Assembly (NCBI GenBank): GCA_028641055.1 | Contig: CM054059.1 | Location: forward strand, 437,994,515 to 438,058,514 | Origin: Alopecurus myosuroides | Taxonomy: Eukaryota > Streptophyta > Magnoliopsida > Poales > Poaceae | Direction of reading: 5' to 3' | DNA: 64,000 bases | Shown here: one piece after another, positions 1 to 11,660 of the stretch | How positions within the stretch are numbered: the first letter of the stretch is position 1 | Layout of the letters: every line of letters begins with the position of its first letter | The notes under the pieces: generated by a model | What the model saw: the letters and a program-made list of their open reading frames with translations, nothing else | Told to the model about the DNA's origin: nothing | Database searches by the model: none | Made by a program: the position numbers and the translations under genes

Positions 1-10
1 AGCCGACAGT

Positions 11-661
11 CTATGCGCCCAGGATTTCCTCCTCTTCAGAACAGCGAACGGGTGGAATTCCTGAATTCCACCCGAGCTGTCGGTGACGTAAAACCACTTC
101 TTCCTCCATCCTTGGGCGGAGTCGATGAAGTACATCCCAAAAGTAGTTGTTTTCTGATTTCGCCTGAATGCCGAAACCACCCGTGCACAGCGGCTCGCCC
201 GGCTCAGATTCTACCTGCGATCTCTCGCGGAAGACTCGAACCTTGAATAGGGCCTTCCAGAGGCCCCAATGTGGGCGAATGCCCAAGAAGCACTCGCAAA
301 ATACAATGAAGCACGAGATGTGCTGCACTGCATTCGGAGGCAGATCGTGGAGCTGTATGCCATAGACATACAGCAATGCCACGAGGAAGGGGTGAAGAGG
401 AAAGGAGAGTCCGCAGGACACGTGGTCTGCGAAAAACACACGTTCGTTCGCGTGAGGATTGGGTACCTCCTCCTTCTTGCCGAGATGCACCCGTTTCTCA
501 GCTTCCGGGGGCAGCAACCCCTCCCGCTGCATCTCCTTGATGCTCTTCTGGGTGGTGTTGGGCGAGCGCCAATCGCCCGAGCGCGGTGCGGGTGGCGCAG
601 GAACCTCCTCCGGCGCCTTCGATGAAGAAACAGTGGCGCCGCGCTTCTTGCTTCCTGCCAT
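11..661 (-). pseudogene. Antisense ORF of gypsy element, 'putative gypsy type transposon' domain, frameshifted
   Basis: The reading frame is 216 codons, starting MAGSKKRG and running leftward. The N-terminal third is basic and Pro-rich. Residues about 65-165 match the plant retroelement domain of PF04195 type, with the conserved pattern 'GLSFPLHPF ... HISCFIVFCECFLGI'. After 'NNYFWDV' (near position 140) the expected continuation (IDSAQGWRKKWFYV) lies in another frame, so a 1-base indel has broken the frame and the printed C-terminus is out of frame. A TATA box on the same strand (about 774) lies some 110 bp upstream of the ATG. The gene probably continues off the left edge. The protein has no established biochemical function; a structural or regulatory role for the element is inference. 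Confidence 0.7.
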
Positions 662-765
662 TGGTGCTGGTGCGAGCTAGCAGAGAGAAAGATTGGAGAA
701 CGAGGAAGACGAACGACGAGGAAGACGAAGGCTGGGAAATTTTCACCGTTTCACCTAAGGCCCCG

Positions 766-778
766 CATTTATACACAG
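766..778 (-). promoter_or_regulatory. Probable TATA box of the antisense ORF at 11-661
   Basis: Read on the minus strand the motif is TGTATAAATGC. It is GC-flanked and about 110 bp upstream of the ATG at 661, leaving room for a short leader. The related antisense gene at 7.4 kb also has a TATA box. Transcription has not been shown. Confidence 0.45.
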
Positions 779-1062
779 CGCCAGTCGATCCTGATCGTTC
801 ACTAGGCTACGTGGCATCCATCGCGGCCGCCGCGTGCGAAGGCGAAACGAAAGGGCGGCGGATGTTGTTTCGTGCCACGATCCTAACAGTGGATCGTGCG
901 CATTTACTGCGCGCAGTTCGTGTAATAACCGGGAACGATGTCTCGTTTCCGGTCAAAAAGCTGACAAGGTGGGCCAGCATTTCTGCTCTCGCCCCGTCAC
1001 GTCCCATCGGGAGGATAAAAATGCGCAGTGACGTCATAGCGTGCATCATCAAGATGGCGAAT

Positions 1063-1206
1063 CTTTCGAGTAAAGCTCCAAACACGAAAATAACTTCGTA
1101 TGGAAAAACTATGGCGTGAAATCTCTTTCACAGGAAAACAGTACCCTAAGCACGAAAGCTCTTTCGTATGGGATTAAAAGCTCCAAACACGAAAATAACT
1201 TCGTAT
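1063..1206. repeat. Repeated 30-bp motif with CACGAAA/TTCGTA dyads
   Basis: A 30-bp perfect direct repeat (starts AAAGCTCCAAACACG, ends ACTTCGTAT) lies at 1074-1103 and 1177-1206. Each copy contains a short dyad, CACGAAA...TTCGTA. A third related dyad sits between them at 1151-1168. They lie upstream of the antisense ORF's TATA box, so a promoter role is possible but only inferred. Confidence 0.6.
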
Positions 1207-1755
1207 TCGCATGATGTTTACGCATCATAGACCTGGATTGTTCAGCCGACTAGGTACATCCGGATGCCATATTCTTTCAAATATGAAGGTAAGACCCAAA
1301 GGATCTCTCTTGAGGGCCTGGAATCGCACTCAAGCTGCATCTTCTGGTACAATTCCGTGTCAACAACACGAAGAAAAATCCTAGCGGACGCCCCGGGTAC
1401 CCCCATAGGCTAAGTTCGACTCGGTAAGACCACTACGGCCCAGTCGCAATGATCACCTCATCGGGTTCGAGTCGGAGGTCTCGAATCTGTGTAGGCCAGA
1501 AATGTTTTTGCCCTAGTTGCAACTAATTGGCCCTGATCTTTCCAGAGAGCCAAGTTGTTGTGCCACATCCTTCTGCGATAAACAACCATAAAAACAGGCA
1601 CTTTCATTACTCGATACTCGGGTATAAAGGCTCATCACACAGGGTACACGCCCTCCAAGAAATGACCATAGTGGTTATCCGAAAGAAAGCGGGATGAAAA
1701 ATCTGACCGTCTACTCGACTGGAAAATCCCAATCGAGCAAACGCTTGGGGGCTAC

Positions 1756-2248
1756 TGACGAAGGGATGGACCTTGGACCCTGCGAGTAAGGACACCCCGT
1801 CTTAGGCCCAAGGCTAAAGCCCAAGGAGAAAGGCCCCTGGAGTATTCTGGAAGGCCCACTTGAAGCTTTCCCGCAATGCCTTGCGGGCTAAGTTAGGAAA
1901 CTTGTGACCGATGTAGGGTTAGAGTTTGAGTCCTCTCCGGGTAGGGTTTGAGACCTGGCCTCTTATATAAGGCCCGGAGAACCACCGAGAGAGGACCAAG
2001 CAATACCGCACCACCAAAGCCTTGAGCTCGAGATTGTACTCTCAACTTGAGCAATCATCATTGTAACCGATCTATTCGATAATACAGATCGACAGAGGCA
2101 GGAGTAAGGGTTTTACCTCTACGAGGTCCCCGAACCTGGGTAAATTGTGCCCCCTGTCTAGCCGACGATCGTCACCAGCGCTCATGGGTTCTCCTATTCG
2201 AAACCCTATGGGTTCACCTGAGGGATTTGACGAGTTACAGATTCGACA
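1756..2248 (+). repeat. 3' LTR of the left-edge gypsy element
   Basis: The LTR begins TGACGAAG directly after a polypurine tract and ends ATTCGACA, giving short inverted ends TGWCGAA. A TATA box (TATATAAG, 1964-1971) lies inside, followed by typical grass gypsy R/U5 sequence with 'GGGTTTTACCTCTACGAGG' and 'CGAACCTGGGTAAAT'. The length of 493 bp is normal for this group. The matching 5' LTR is outside the window. Confidence 0.8.
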
Positions 2249-2830
2249 CTAAGGGAGGGGGTACATCCATCTCCTTGGTATGGCCACCCTCCTCCTAGCA
2301 CAACTAGGATTCCCCTCTCCCTTTGGCAAGTCTCCCCTCTCTCCCACTATATAAGAACCCAAGGCTCAAGGAAAAACACAATTGGATCACAAGTCTCTCT
2401 CTCTAGTAGAATTAGAGGGTCTAATTAGAGCCCCTCTAATTGAATTACAGTCTCTTCTAATTGTGTTTTGAGGTATCCTCTCCCAGTTAGATCTAGCTTT
2501 AATTATAGATCTCTCTCATGTGTTTAGAACTTCCAATTTCATATAGCTCTAATCACAGTTGATTAGACGCTACCAATTAGCAACGCCGGAAGGCTGTCTC
2601 TCTTCGTTGATGCCGAGTCCTGGACGGAAGAGCGCTGACGAGTTGACACGAGCGTACACGTGCACACCATAAGAGGGATTACATGTGCGATCCTTGATGA
2701 GGGAAGCTTAGCGACATCCTTGCAACTAGGCCTAGTTGTGAGTATCCACGATTGTTCAGAGTTCTTTTAGGACTACATCGAATATGCTGCCTGGTGAGCC
2801 ATGGTCCTGATCCTTGCATGTATGAGCATG
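2249..2830 (+). repeat. Probable truncated LTR of another retrotransposon
   Basis: Immediately right of the gypsy LTR is sequence with LTR-like features: a TATA box (CTATATAAGAACCC, about 2348), a CT-rich leader, AT-rich middle part and an 'ACATCCTTGCAACTAGG' section resembling copia LTR tails. No matching second LTR or coding region is present, and the gypsy element seems to have inserted into its left part. The assignment is by general resemblance only. Confidence 0.35.
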
Positions 2831-2931
2831 CCTCATTATTTGCATAATGATCTTGACGGACTGATAGGCAAATTTTTTAAATTATGCAGCATAGACCAGC
2901 AGCCAAGCCAAAGAAAACCCAAACCGAGCTA

Positions 2932-3010
2932 CTCCCTCCGATCTATAAAAAGTTTTGCTCACTTAGTACAAAGTTTAAAATGAGCGACATTTTTTATGTA
3001 TCGGAGGAAA
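2932..3010. mobile_element. Short Stowaway-type MITE
   Basis: The left end is CTCCCTCCGATC preceded by TA. The right end is GTATCGGAGG, the diverged inverted repeat, followed by a near TA. The 79-bp length and TA target fit the small Stowaway MITEs of grasses. The right end is degraded. Confidence 0.65.
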
Positions 3011-3012
3011 TA

Positions 3013-3545
3013 GCATCGATTTATTGGGTCGTGAGTCGTGGCTCTCCCTCACCGGCGACCACATCCCCTTCTAGTTGTGGGAAGAAACGTAGCGTTGCTT
3101 ACCCTCCTCAAACCCTAGCGCCACTCGACCTTGGCCATCTCCTCCGACGCTGGTGACCGCGAACCGTACGATGCCGTCCATCTTCTCCCCCCTCCCCTCA
3201 AGACATCTCCTCCCACTGCTTCTTGAACAGATAGGACGATGAGGCAGAACCTTGAAAACGACCGGCGGCGCTAGTGCTGCTCCATCTATGACCTGCACGG
3301 CTGCCTCTATTCCCGTAGCTCGAACGTCATCGCAGGTGTGATCCCGTGCATTGGAGATCGCAGCTTCTGGGCTGTGCGGGTAGGCCGCAGAGAACTGGAT
3401 CAAGACGACGCGCCTATGGGAGGCGCTGGAGCTGGCCGGCCTCACATGGGATGTCTCTCTCCGTCGCAGCTGTTGCGAAACTTCTGTACATTCACGATAT
3501 CGAGATGAGCAGGTGACTCGGGGCTAGGTTTCTAAGATTTGTTTT
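3013..3545. other. GC-rich stretch, possible gene fragment, unrecognised
   Basis: About 3050-3470 is clearly more GC-rich than its surroundings and carries reading frames on both strands (one of 124 codons on the minus strand, 3071-3445). None has a recognisable domain, and no splice structure could be made convincing. It could be a captured or decayed exon. Nothing further can be supported. Confidence 0.25.
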
Positions 3546-5560
3546 GTTTTCTCTCATTCAGTTCTCTGTCCTTGCACTCATGCTGAAGAAATAAGTAGTG
3601 TTTACAAATATTAACACACAACTCTGACCTATGACTTTTTTTTAGGTATGATTTACATTTTTTGTTTTATTAAAATTGTATACATTATTATATGTATGGT
3701 AAAGTTTGTTAGAAAATTGTATGGTTAGTATGCATGAACCAAAATTAGTTTCTGAATATGGTTGCCTTTAGACATGCTGGAACCTGAAGTTTTTGCTTAT
3801 AACATCTCTCTTTTGAGGTTTACCACTCTGTATTTTATTTATGGGGCTCTGATGGTTTGAGTAATTGTTGTAATGTCAAATATTATTATTTTATTGCTAG
3901 ATGTAATAGCTGAGACATGGCGCATGATCATGGTATAAGTAGTAAGAAAAGCATGACCATCAACATGAGATAAATAATAGAAACAATAATTTTGGCCTGG
4001 ATTTTCAGATTTATGTGAAATTGGAGAGTTCGCCTATATGCGGGTGCCAACGCCTGCAACTTCACAATGGATACATAGGAAGGATCCTAGAATCAGAGTA
4101 CCATTGAAAGACTATATTCTTTTTGAGCATCTAAGAGTTGAAATGAGATGTTGTGAGAGGAGTATTCGGGTCGCATATATCTCTATTCGGAGAGGAGTAT
4201 TTGTTTTAATATCATAGGACACATAACCCAAACCCATGTCAGTGACTAATTAGTAATTACAATGTTTATGGATATATCTCACAAAGTTACAAGCTCATAA
4301 TTGTTCATTGACGTCTTGCACAACCGCAACATGCAGTGTGATAAAGCCTAACGTAAGGGTTCTTAAACTATTTGAGTATGCATTAGAGGAGAGTAAATGC
4401 AATTTATTTTTGTAAAGCAAATACAATGGTAGATGGTTAGTATTAATTTGTGAGCCGTTGAACATAGATAGATGAAATTTAAACCGACCGAACTTGCACA
4501 ACTGGTTCATATTGGTAGGATAAATAGATGTGACGGAGATACATTTTCCGTAAATAGCAGAGCTTCATTGCGAAAATCTAAACCAGACCATCATTACTTA
4601 GTGACGAAGAGAAACTACATGGTCCAGGACTAAAGAATGAGGACAACCAACCTCGTGACATGGGTCCTTAGAATCAACTTGTTGAGTTTCTTTGTGTGGT
4701 GTTATGTATAGTTTTTTTTTTTTGGCAAAATAAGGTAAAATAAACACTAAATGGTAGACAAAAACAGGTGAGGCAAACAAGATTATCATATGATGACCAA
4801 GTTGTTGATTTATGTTTGTAGCAAGGGATCCTTTGCCTAGACGCGGTGGTGTGCACCGATCTCGTCGGGCTGCACATGGATCTTTTCCACGACACTTCAC
4901 CTTCGGTAACAATTTTGGACCGTCTAGTTTTTGAATTTTTTTTGGACCGTCTAGTTTGTTTGTAATGATGTTTGGAAGGCAACAAAGAACATGCAACTAT
5001 CTATCATATGGATCATAACGCAGTGAATGTATATATTAGACATGTGATCTTATAAACATTGTAGAAAGCAACACACACCACAAAGATTTTCTTAAGAGCA
5101 TCCATAATGCAGGAATGCTTAGTTAGCCGCATGGGTAATATAAATAAATCGATAAAATAAAATAATGAAGGGAAGCGCCCAGCCACGCAATGCTCCGCTC
5201 TCACTTCAGACGCCAATCAGCGCATTGAAACACATGATTTTCACGGCGCAAGAGAAAAGGCAAGTGACATTGGCCGACAATATTTGTGTGGGGCGCTCAG
5301 GATTCTTGCGGACAACTACCGATCGGCTGGAATTTTCACCCCAACACACACAACCGCCGCGTTGTGGGTGCCCTAACTTCCTCCAAAATAGTTTTTTTTT
5401 CAAATTTACCCAAAACTCAACCATGTGCTAATTATTTATTGCTTTGGTTATCCTTACTTTGCTCACCTTTTCAGCAACATGTTCTTCAGTTTATAGTGAA
5501 AACATCTATCGACACAATAATAAAGTTGGATAGGTGTCAATTACATGACAGTGAAACATT
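3546..5560. other. AT-rich intergenic DNA without recognised genes
   Basis: Reading frames here are short and have no recognisable domain. A small direct repeat (TTGGACCGTCTAGTTT) occurs twice near 4914-4960. The segment beginning near 5096 (AAGAGCATCCATAATGCAGG) resembles the end of a TIR transposon, but no partner end was found. Confidence 0.4.
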
Positions 5561-5563
5561 ATA

Positions 5564-5612
5564 CTTCCTCCGTTCCATATTACTCGACTCTTAAATGGAT
5601 GTATCTCCACAT
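5564..5612. mobile_element. Half of a Stowaway MITE
   Basis: CTTCCTCCGTTCCATATTAC, preceded by TA, followed by ACTCGACTC and AAATGGATGTATCT, is the left half of a common Pooideae Stowaway (Athos-like). The complementary right half is absent, so it is truncated. Confidence 0.6.
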
Positions 5613-5740
5613 CACATCGCAAATGCGACAAAATACATGCACAATATCTTTTCCCGATTAAATATTATTCAAATCTGAGTGTTTAATCTTTAGTTCGCCG
5701 ATGAACCACTTCAACATGTATGGTTCTTTGACCGACGACC

Positions 5741-6253
5741 TGATGGAAATGGGTACCGATTACCCGCATACCCAGCGTGTCGTGGGATAATCACGGCAGA
5801 TGTTACCAGGGGTAACTGATCTTGGGGCAAGTCGACACAGGCGTTCGGGAGAGGGTTTAGCTCGAGGGAAGACATGGTATAACTTGATCTGACAGCCGGC
5901 AATCGAAGTCGCCGGATCTCTATTCTCGATACAATAACTCGATTAGGGTTTACACTGGATACTCGATACCACACGATATTGTTAGGGTTCTTAGATCTCT
6001 CTCTCAATCTATACCCAGGGGTCGGTTTATATAACTCCCGTACCCCCTAACTTACTTTACAAGGCACACCCGGGTCCTACCCAAACACGGCGTGCTAACC
6101 CTAACTTTCCTTTACAACACCCACAATCCGGGTCACTAGGCCCACGAGCTTGGGCCTCCACAAACATCTTTATCCCTAGCCGTATCCTGCTCACTGTCTC
6201 CGGGCCGGGTTATTCCTCGGATCTTGGCATACCGGGTTAGCATCCCCCCATCA
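5741..6253 (-). repeat. 3' LTR of the gypsy element
   Basis: On the minus strand it starts TGATGGGGGG and ends TTTCCATCA, so the ends are inverted (TGATGG/CCATCA). A TATA box (TTATATAAACC) lies at about 6029-6040, followed by a CT/GA-rich leader. Length is 513 bp. It sits directly downstream of the polypurine tract ending GGGGACTAC. No second LTR was found. Confidence 0.85.
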
Positions 6254-6630
6254 GTAGTCCCCAGAATAGCCTGGGCTTCACGGACCTCCTTGAAGCGCTT
6301 GCTATTCCCTGAGAAGATATCGATCATGCGAGCACATGGAAACCGAGTTAAAATGCTTTGATATTCTGCTAGGCCTTACTCCATGGAGGCCATGTAATAA
6401 CCCGGACCTTTCTTCCAAACACTTAAGTTCAAACCCCCAGGCCCAGACCGCAATAAGAAATGCCAAGATCTCACACTTGACAACCAGTCCTGTCATCACG
6501 GGCGAACCCCTTCCTTCTTCTAACCCAATGCTTTTCCCAATGTTCTACACATATCTTGCGAAATCTTTGTAGATAACCATTACCCCGCGATTTCCGGTTT
6601 CGGGCCGTTGAGATAAGCTCACCCTTGCCT

Positions 6631-6638
6631 TATAAATA
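6631..6638 (+). promoter_or_regulatory. TATA box of the antisense gene
   Basis: TATAAATA follows the GC-richer ACCCTTGCC. It lies on the plus strand between the element's LTR and the antisense coding region. A leader of about 0.7 kb would follow, containing a probable intron from the donor CTCG/GTAAGC (about 6880) to the acceptor TTTCGCAG (7359). It is outside the LTR, so this promoter is separate from the LTR promoter. Confidence 0.6.
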
Positions 6639-7368
6639 GCGCTTAGAGGGCAACCCTAAGCCCATCACCAAGCCACAACTCCCCCTTTTCTTCCTTGCTC
6701 CTAACACCTTCACAGCACCACTGTGAGGAACTCGCGCCTGCTACCAACGCAGGATCAACAGCGGCCGCGCTCGTCCTCGAATCGTTTCGTGCCGCCGCCA
6801 AGCGCCACCTTTATACCTCTATTCCTCCCATTCGTGCCACGCCGCTCGTCGCCATCACACTTGGCCCCAATCTCCTCGGTAAGCTCTTCGCAGCCAATTA
6901 ATTCAGCTTCGCAATTTTCAGTTCATCCAAGATCAGATCTAGGTCAACCCGCAAGCTATTTGTCCGATTGCCTCGAATTAGATCGATTCGGTGCTTGCCA
7001 AACACTTTAATCACCTGCCTGATAGTCACAAATGATCCTCCAATCATTATTGATCACCAATTTTGCTTAAAAATTATCCGCGAACTTTTCCATCTAGATC
7101 CGTTCCTCCGCCGTTTTCCGCTTATTGCATTAACACCCGGAAAAACCCTCCTTTTCCAGCTATTTCATTTGCGATATAAATATGGGCAACCATCCGTCGT
7201 CCCCAAATACCTTTTCCTACGTAAGTGAGCAACAATTTCCATAAGTGTGCTCAATACCCGGACAGCTCTCAACTTTGTACCTTCTGGGTACCTTATACTC
7301 GGATATTCCAACATTCCCGGGTCTTATTTCATACATCTTTTTCTTTTTGTGTTTCGCAGGCTGACCCC

Positions 7369-10300
7369 ATGGCTCCCAAGCGACAAGGAAAACATCCGGC
7401 TCAAGCAAGGACCACCCAAGCCATATCCGCCAATTGGGGGCGCTCCACAACCACTAAGGCCAAGTTGGACGAACTAACCGAGTTAGGCACCCTCCCCTCT
7501 CAGAAAGACATCCACTGGAGGGTGCCGGGTAACGAAACTCATCCCACTCCCGCAGAAGACGAGGTAATCTGCTTTGTAGAGCACGTGACCCGAGGATTTC
7601 GCCCTCCGGGTCACCCTTTCTTTAGGGAGGTCTTAGATCACTACGGACTCCGGGTGTTCGACATAGGGCCTAACTCTATGTTGAACATCACCCACTTCAT
7701 AGTTCTATCTGAGTCGTATTTGTGCATGCCACCAAACCTGACTCTTTTCACTGAGTTATTCCAATGCAAACCGTGCCGCGAAAGCGGCGACGGGGCGCTT
7801 CTCACTTGCGGCGGGGTATCCATCCAACGCCGTAGGAACTCTTTAATGCCAACCCTCAACCTGCAATCCTGTGCCAAACATTGGCAGTTATCCTTTTTTT
7901 ATTGCCGCGATACCTCCTCCGACAGCGAAAAGAAGCTGCCGGGTTACTCAGAGACCCCCCTCAAACCCTCCGAGTCTTTCAGTGCCTTCGCACCAGACTC
8001 GGACAGGGAAGCAATCCTTCCTGCACTGGCCAAAATAGCCATTCTCTCGGCCCAAGGCCTCCTAGGGCTCAATTTGATAAAGACATGGGTCGACTTCCGA
8101 ATCCAACCTAATTCCATCCGCACCAAATTGATGTGCGAGTATTCGGGTCACACTACAGATGCACTTCGCTATTCCTCCAAAAGCTTTGCGACCGGTGACA
8201 CTATCAAGACCATCAAGAGCCTCTTGGCAGAGAAGTTGGAGGTGATAAAGGGCATCTCCGGGTTACCTCCGTTTACTCGGGAAAATCCAGCTCCAACGGT
8301 AATACCCGGCACTCATAACTTGTTTCCACATTTCAACTCGATACTGCTTCTAAACCTTAACTTTATCTTTTTACTTTAGGCTGATGACCCCTTCTGGAGA
8401 GTGGACCCACTCCCCCCCTCCAGAGACCCGGAAGAGGAGGACGAGACGACTGACGACAGCGAAGGTACTCACCCAGGATCTGCATACTTTTGCTTGTATT
8501 ACTTTCCTTTCGTCTGTCTTTTTCCCAATGAATACACATCCGGTCCGCAGGGCTAGAAGACGAGGGTGGAAACAATGAAGACGACCCGGAGAGAACCGAG
8601 TCTGACCCAGAGGCCACAGTCGGGGCCAAGAGGAAAGGCAGGGGGACAGTGTCCAAGGTTCCTTTTTCCTCATTATCCTCTGAACCTTACTCCTTTGACG
8701 TCATGCGACGACTTAACCATCAATTATCAAATTCATCATGCTTGAAGGATTCCCTCCCAGCCAAGCGCAGGGTAACTCGGAGCTCCCCAGGTGAAGATCC
8801 ACTTAACCCGGGCATTTCCGCCCCCTCGGTCCCTCGTGGCAGTGCTCCTCCATCTCGCTCTTCCAACTCTCCTCAGCGCCACCCTTCTCCTAACCACCCA
8901 CGTGCCGGGCAATTCCGGGTTCCATTAGTGGTTCCTGCAAATACCTCATCTACTTCAAGTGGCGAGCTCCCATCGGATTACACCGTAAATGCCGGGTAAG
9001 TTTTTGCCTTACTATTTCTTTTTGCCTCTATCGAACTTTCATCCGAGCCACCGTCATCATTAATAACTGCCTTTTTTCGTCTTTCTTTCAGTGCTCAGGT
9101 CACCGTCAGTGACCCGGAAAACACAGAAACGGATAACCCCCAGGTGGAGAAGCCGACTGGCGACGCAGACGCCGCAACTGGTGGTGATGCGGCCACTAAC
9201 CGGGAACAAGGCCCTCTGAACAATCCACTTTCCCAAACCGTCGGATCTCCTTCCTTATCGGAACCAGTAGACGAAGAGATAGAAATTCTAGATACAAAGA
9301 TGAGCCCTCCCAACCCGGACACTCAGACTGTCCGGGTCTCCACTCCAAATGCAAGGGGAACCCCCCTACCAGATGATCAAGCTGCCGGCTCTTCCGGGAC
9401 TCGCTCCGAGGAGTTAACTTTTGCCCAGATGCTAGAGACCCTGCGCGCCTTAAGGGCTAACGAGGAAAATATCTTGGGGTCTTTGATAACCAAACACGAG
9501 GTAAGTTTGATTAATGTTACTTGTACCTTTGTCCAGTCCCCAAGTTCCGAGGGAGTTCATTCATGACTTGCTCGGTACTTTTATTATGCCAATGACTGAT
9601 AACTGTGCTCTTCTACTTGACCAATGCTTTCTTAACATCCATGCAGTCTTACGTGACTCAATACGAGGAGAAACTTGCGGACGCCGCCAAGCTCGTTGAA
9701 AAAGAGAGATCTTTACGCGAAGCGGCCGAGACTGAAGCCAGAAGGAATAGGCAATTAATGAAGAAGTACCGAAGAAGGGCTCACCGAGCCGAAGACGACC
9801 TGACAAGCCTTTCTGTCGAAATTTCTGATACCTATCGTTCTTTGCTTGGTATGCCTCCTTCTCCGGGTTTATCCTTTTGACCAACAGCAAAAAATGCTCA
9901 GCTTATATATTCATTTTACTCCAGGCCCGGATGAAGCCATGCCGGATGAGGATGATATTGCCAAGCTGAAGACCATGAAGAATGTTATCCGGCAGCTGTG
10001 TGCCGGAACCAGATGGATCTTGGAAGAGTTACGGTGGCCAGGTAGAGGACATGTTGACCTGAAGAGGATGCTGGACGCCTTTTCCACGATTCCTGAGTGG
10101 ATTTGGCACTGGAAGCGCTCGTCCTGCCGGGTTGGAATGACCCGGGGGCTATCACTCGCCAAGGCTTACTTCCCCAAGCTCGATCTGGCAAAGCTCATGG
10201 GCGGCTTCCCCGAATTCAAGCTTGATGGTTCAAAATTCTCGCGGGAGGATTTTCAGGCTGTGCAGAAAGAGGTCCGTTACCCGGCTAGCGTGATCGCTGA

Positions 10301-10574
10301 TGAACTGGACGTCAATACTCTTGTCCCCGCTTATGATGCTGCTGGTGTGGCAATTAAGTCAGATCTTCCCGAACCATATGACATGCTGGCCCGGTGGAAG
10401 GAGGAAGCTGCTGCGATAAGGGCGGAGGCTGCCAAGAAACAAGCTGAAGCCGGCTCTGCTCCTGCTGCCTCAACATCAGTCGTTCCGCCCCCTGCAGGGG
10501 CTGGCGCCGCCGAACCGGGTGTTGCTGCTACCACCAATGATGGCAAGGGTAAGGCCAAGATGGGCGCCGAGTGA
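7369..10574 (+). CDS. Antisense gene of the Tat gypsy element: six coding exons, 906 residues, PF04195-type domain
   Basis: The exons inferred from splice consensus are 7369-8298, 8380-8464, 8551-8995, 9092-9500, 9647-9848 and 9925-10574. All donors are GT and all acceptors AG with pyrimidine tracts, and the phases add up to one open frame of 907 codons including TGA. Exon 1 encodes a basic N-terminus (MAPKRQGKH) and the 'putative gypsy type transposon' domain (about residues 60-200, with 'PPGHPFFREVLDHYG' and 'THFIVLSESYL'). The middle exons are acidic and Ser/Pro-rich, exon 5 is a coiled coil rich in E, K and R, and the C-terminus is Ala/Pro-rich and basic. The gene is convergent with pol (11661-15905) and has its own TATA box. 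Its function is unknown. Being fully open through six exons suggests selection or recent insertion, which is inference. Confidence 0.75.
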
Positions 10575-11660
10575 TATATGGTTTCCGATGCCTCTTCTTA
10601 AGCGTCAGTCGGTCGACATACTTTTTGAAACAGTCATTTTTTAGGCGGTGCGCCTGTGCACCTTTGATATTTTTTCACCAGTATTTTGTAATGCACACTA
10701 AGGCCTTGATATACTCGATGCCTGTTCCGACCTTTATAAGTTTAAGCTCATCTGTTCTCGATATCTGGTTTTATTTATTGCTCCTTTTGTGAAAACTCAA
10801 TTTCCGGGTCTCATGGGTATTGACAAGCGGATTTTGCTTCGAAGTCCCCAAGTCCCCAAGACTCGGATATTTGGATTTTTGCAACTATACAAGTAAGCCA
10901 GTTCTTTTCAAGATTTCAAGCTACCGGGCCCGGATTGCCGAGCCTAGGACACTTGATCTTGAAAAGGCAACAAAATGCTTATTGCTATTTTCACAAAGAT
11001 CCATGAGTTGTTTCACATCGGTTTTGAAGTTATGCTTAATAGTCATTGAGTTTCCAGCTATTCAGCCTTGTACTCTGCATAACTTGTGGTTTAGATGACC
11101 CTTTTGACTGTCTTGTACTGTAAGCCGGCTTTCGCGTGGATACCATGTTGTTACATCAATACGAAGACGTAGCCAGCCAATTCCCGTCGGGTTTCATGAC
11201 TAACTGCCATCGTAAGCGAACAAATCATGCCACTTTAATGCGAGTCACATCGAGCTTAAGTAAGAGTAGCCAAGAAATTTGGACTTCTTTGTCCGGTTAT
11301 AAGATTGTAGCCGTACTCGTTTGCGAGTAATCGGCCCTTATAACTCATAGGCATCATGGCCGGGTCTTTGAGTTTGTAACTGTGCTATTTAAGCGATCAG
11401 CCCCCAAGACCTAGATATACGCATCGTACTGAGAATACATAACCTGATAACAACCATCTCTTTACTTGATATGAAAAACTGATAACAACCATCTCTTTTC
11501 TTGATAACCATCTCTTTACTTGATATGAAAAATGTAGGTCAGCAAGCCGCCTCATTAAAAACCCGTCCAGTCCCCAAAGGTGCCCTGGATAGGAAAAGAG
11601 TACGTCAGAAAACCTGCTGCCTATTACATCGTGCAATTCCACTTGCCAATATAGTCTTTA
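10575..11660. other. Non-coding spacer between the antisense gene and the 3' end of pol
   Basis: No domain is seen on either strand. It must hold the transcript ends of two convergent genes. Near 11447-11530 the string 'TGATAACAACCATCTCTTT' and variants recur as short direct repeats. Confidence 0.5.
11447..11530. repeat. Short tandem direct repeats
   Basis: Variants of TAACAACCATCTCTTTACTT followed by GATATGAAAAA occur two to three times with slightly different spacing, which indicates slippage. They lie in the spacer downstream of pol. Confidence 0.6.

Larger units (their letters stand above)
1..2248 (+). mobile_element. 3' end of a plus-strand Ty3/gypsy (Tat-type) retrotransposon
   Basis: The stretch holds, in order, an antisense ORF with the 'putative gypsy type transposon' domain (11-661, minus strand), a non-coding spacer, a polypurine tract (about 1743-1755, with a run of G ending in GGGGGCTAC) and a 3' LTR (1756-2248). 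The same order, with the whole element inverted, is seen in the better preserved copy at 5.7-15.9 kb. An antisense ORF between pol and the 3' LTR is a known property of some Tat-lineage elements. Gag, pol and the 5' LTR must lie left of the window, if they survive. Confidence 0.75.

Noticed and set aside
51..74. Palindrome GGGTGGAATTCCTGAATT...
   Set aside because: It lies within the conserved coding part of the antisense ORF and is short enough to be chance.
1091..1206. ATAACTTCGTAT, twelve bases of a loxP arm, occurs twice
   Set aside because: There is no inverted partner arm and no loxP spacer. It is part of the 30-bp native repeat, so the match is coincidence.
5096..5430. AAGAGCATCCATAATGCAGG as the start of a TIR transposon
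   Set aside because: No inverted partner was found downstream, so no element can be delimited.
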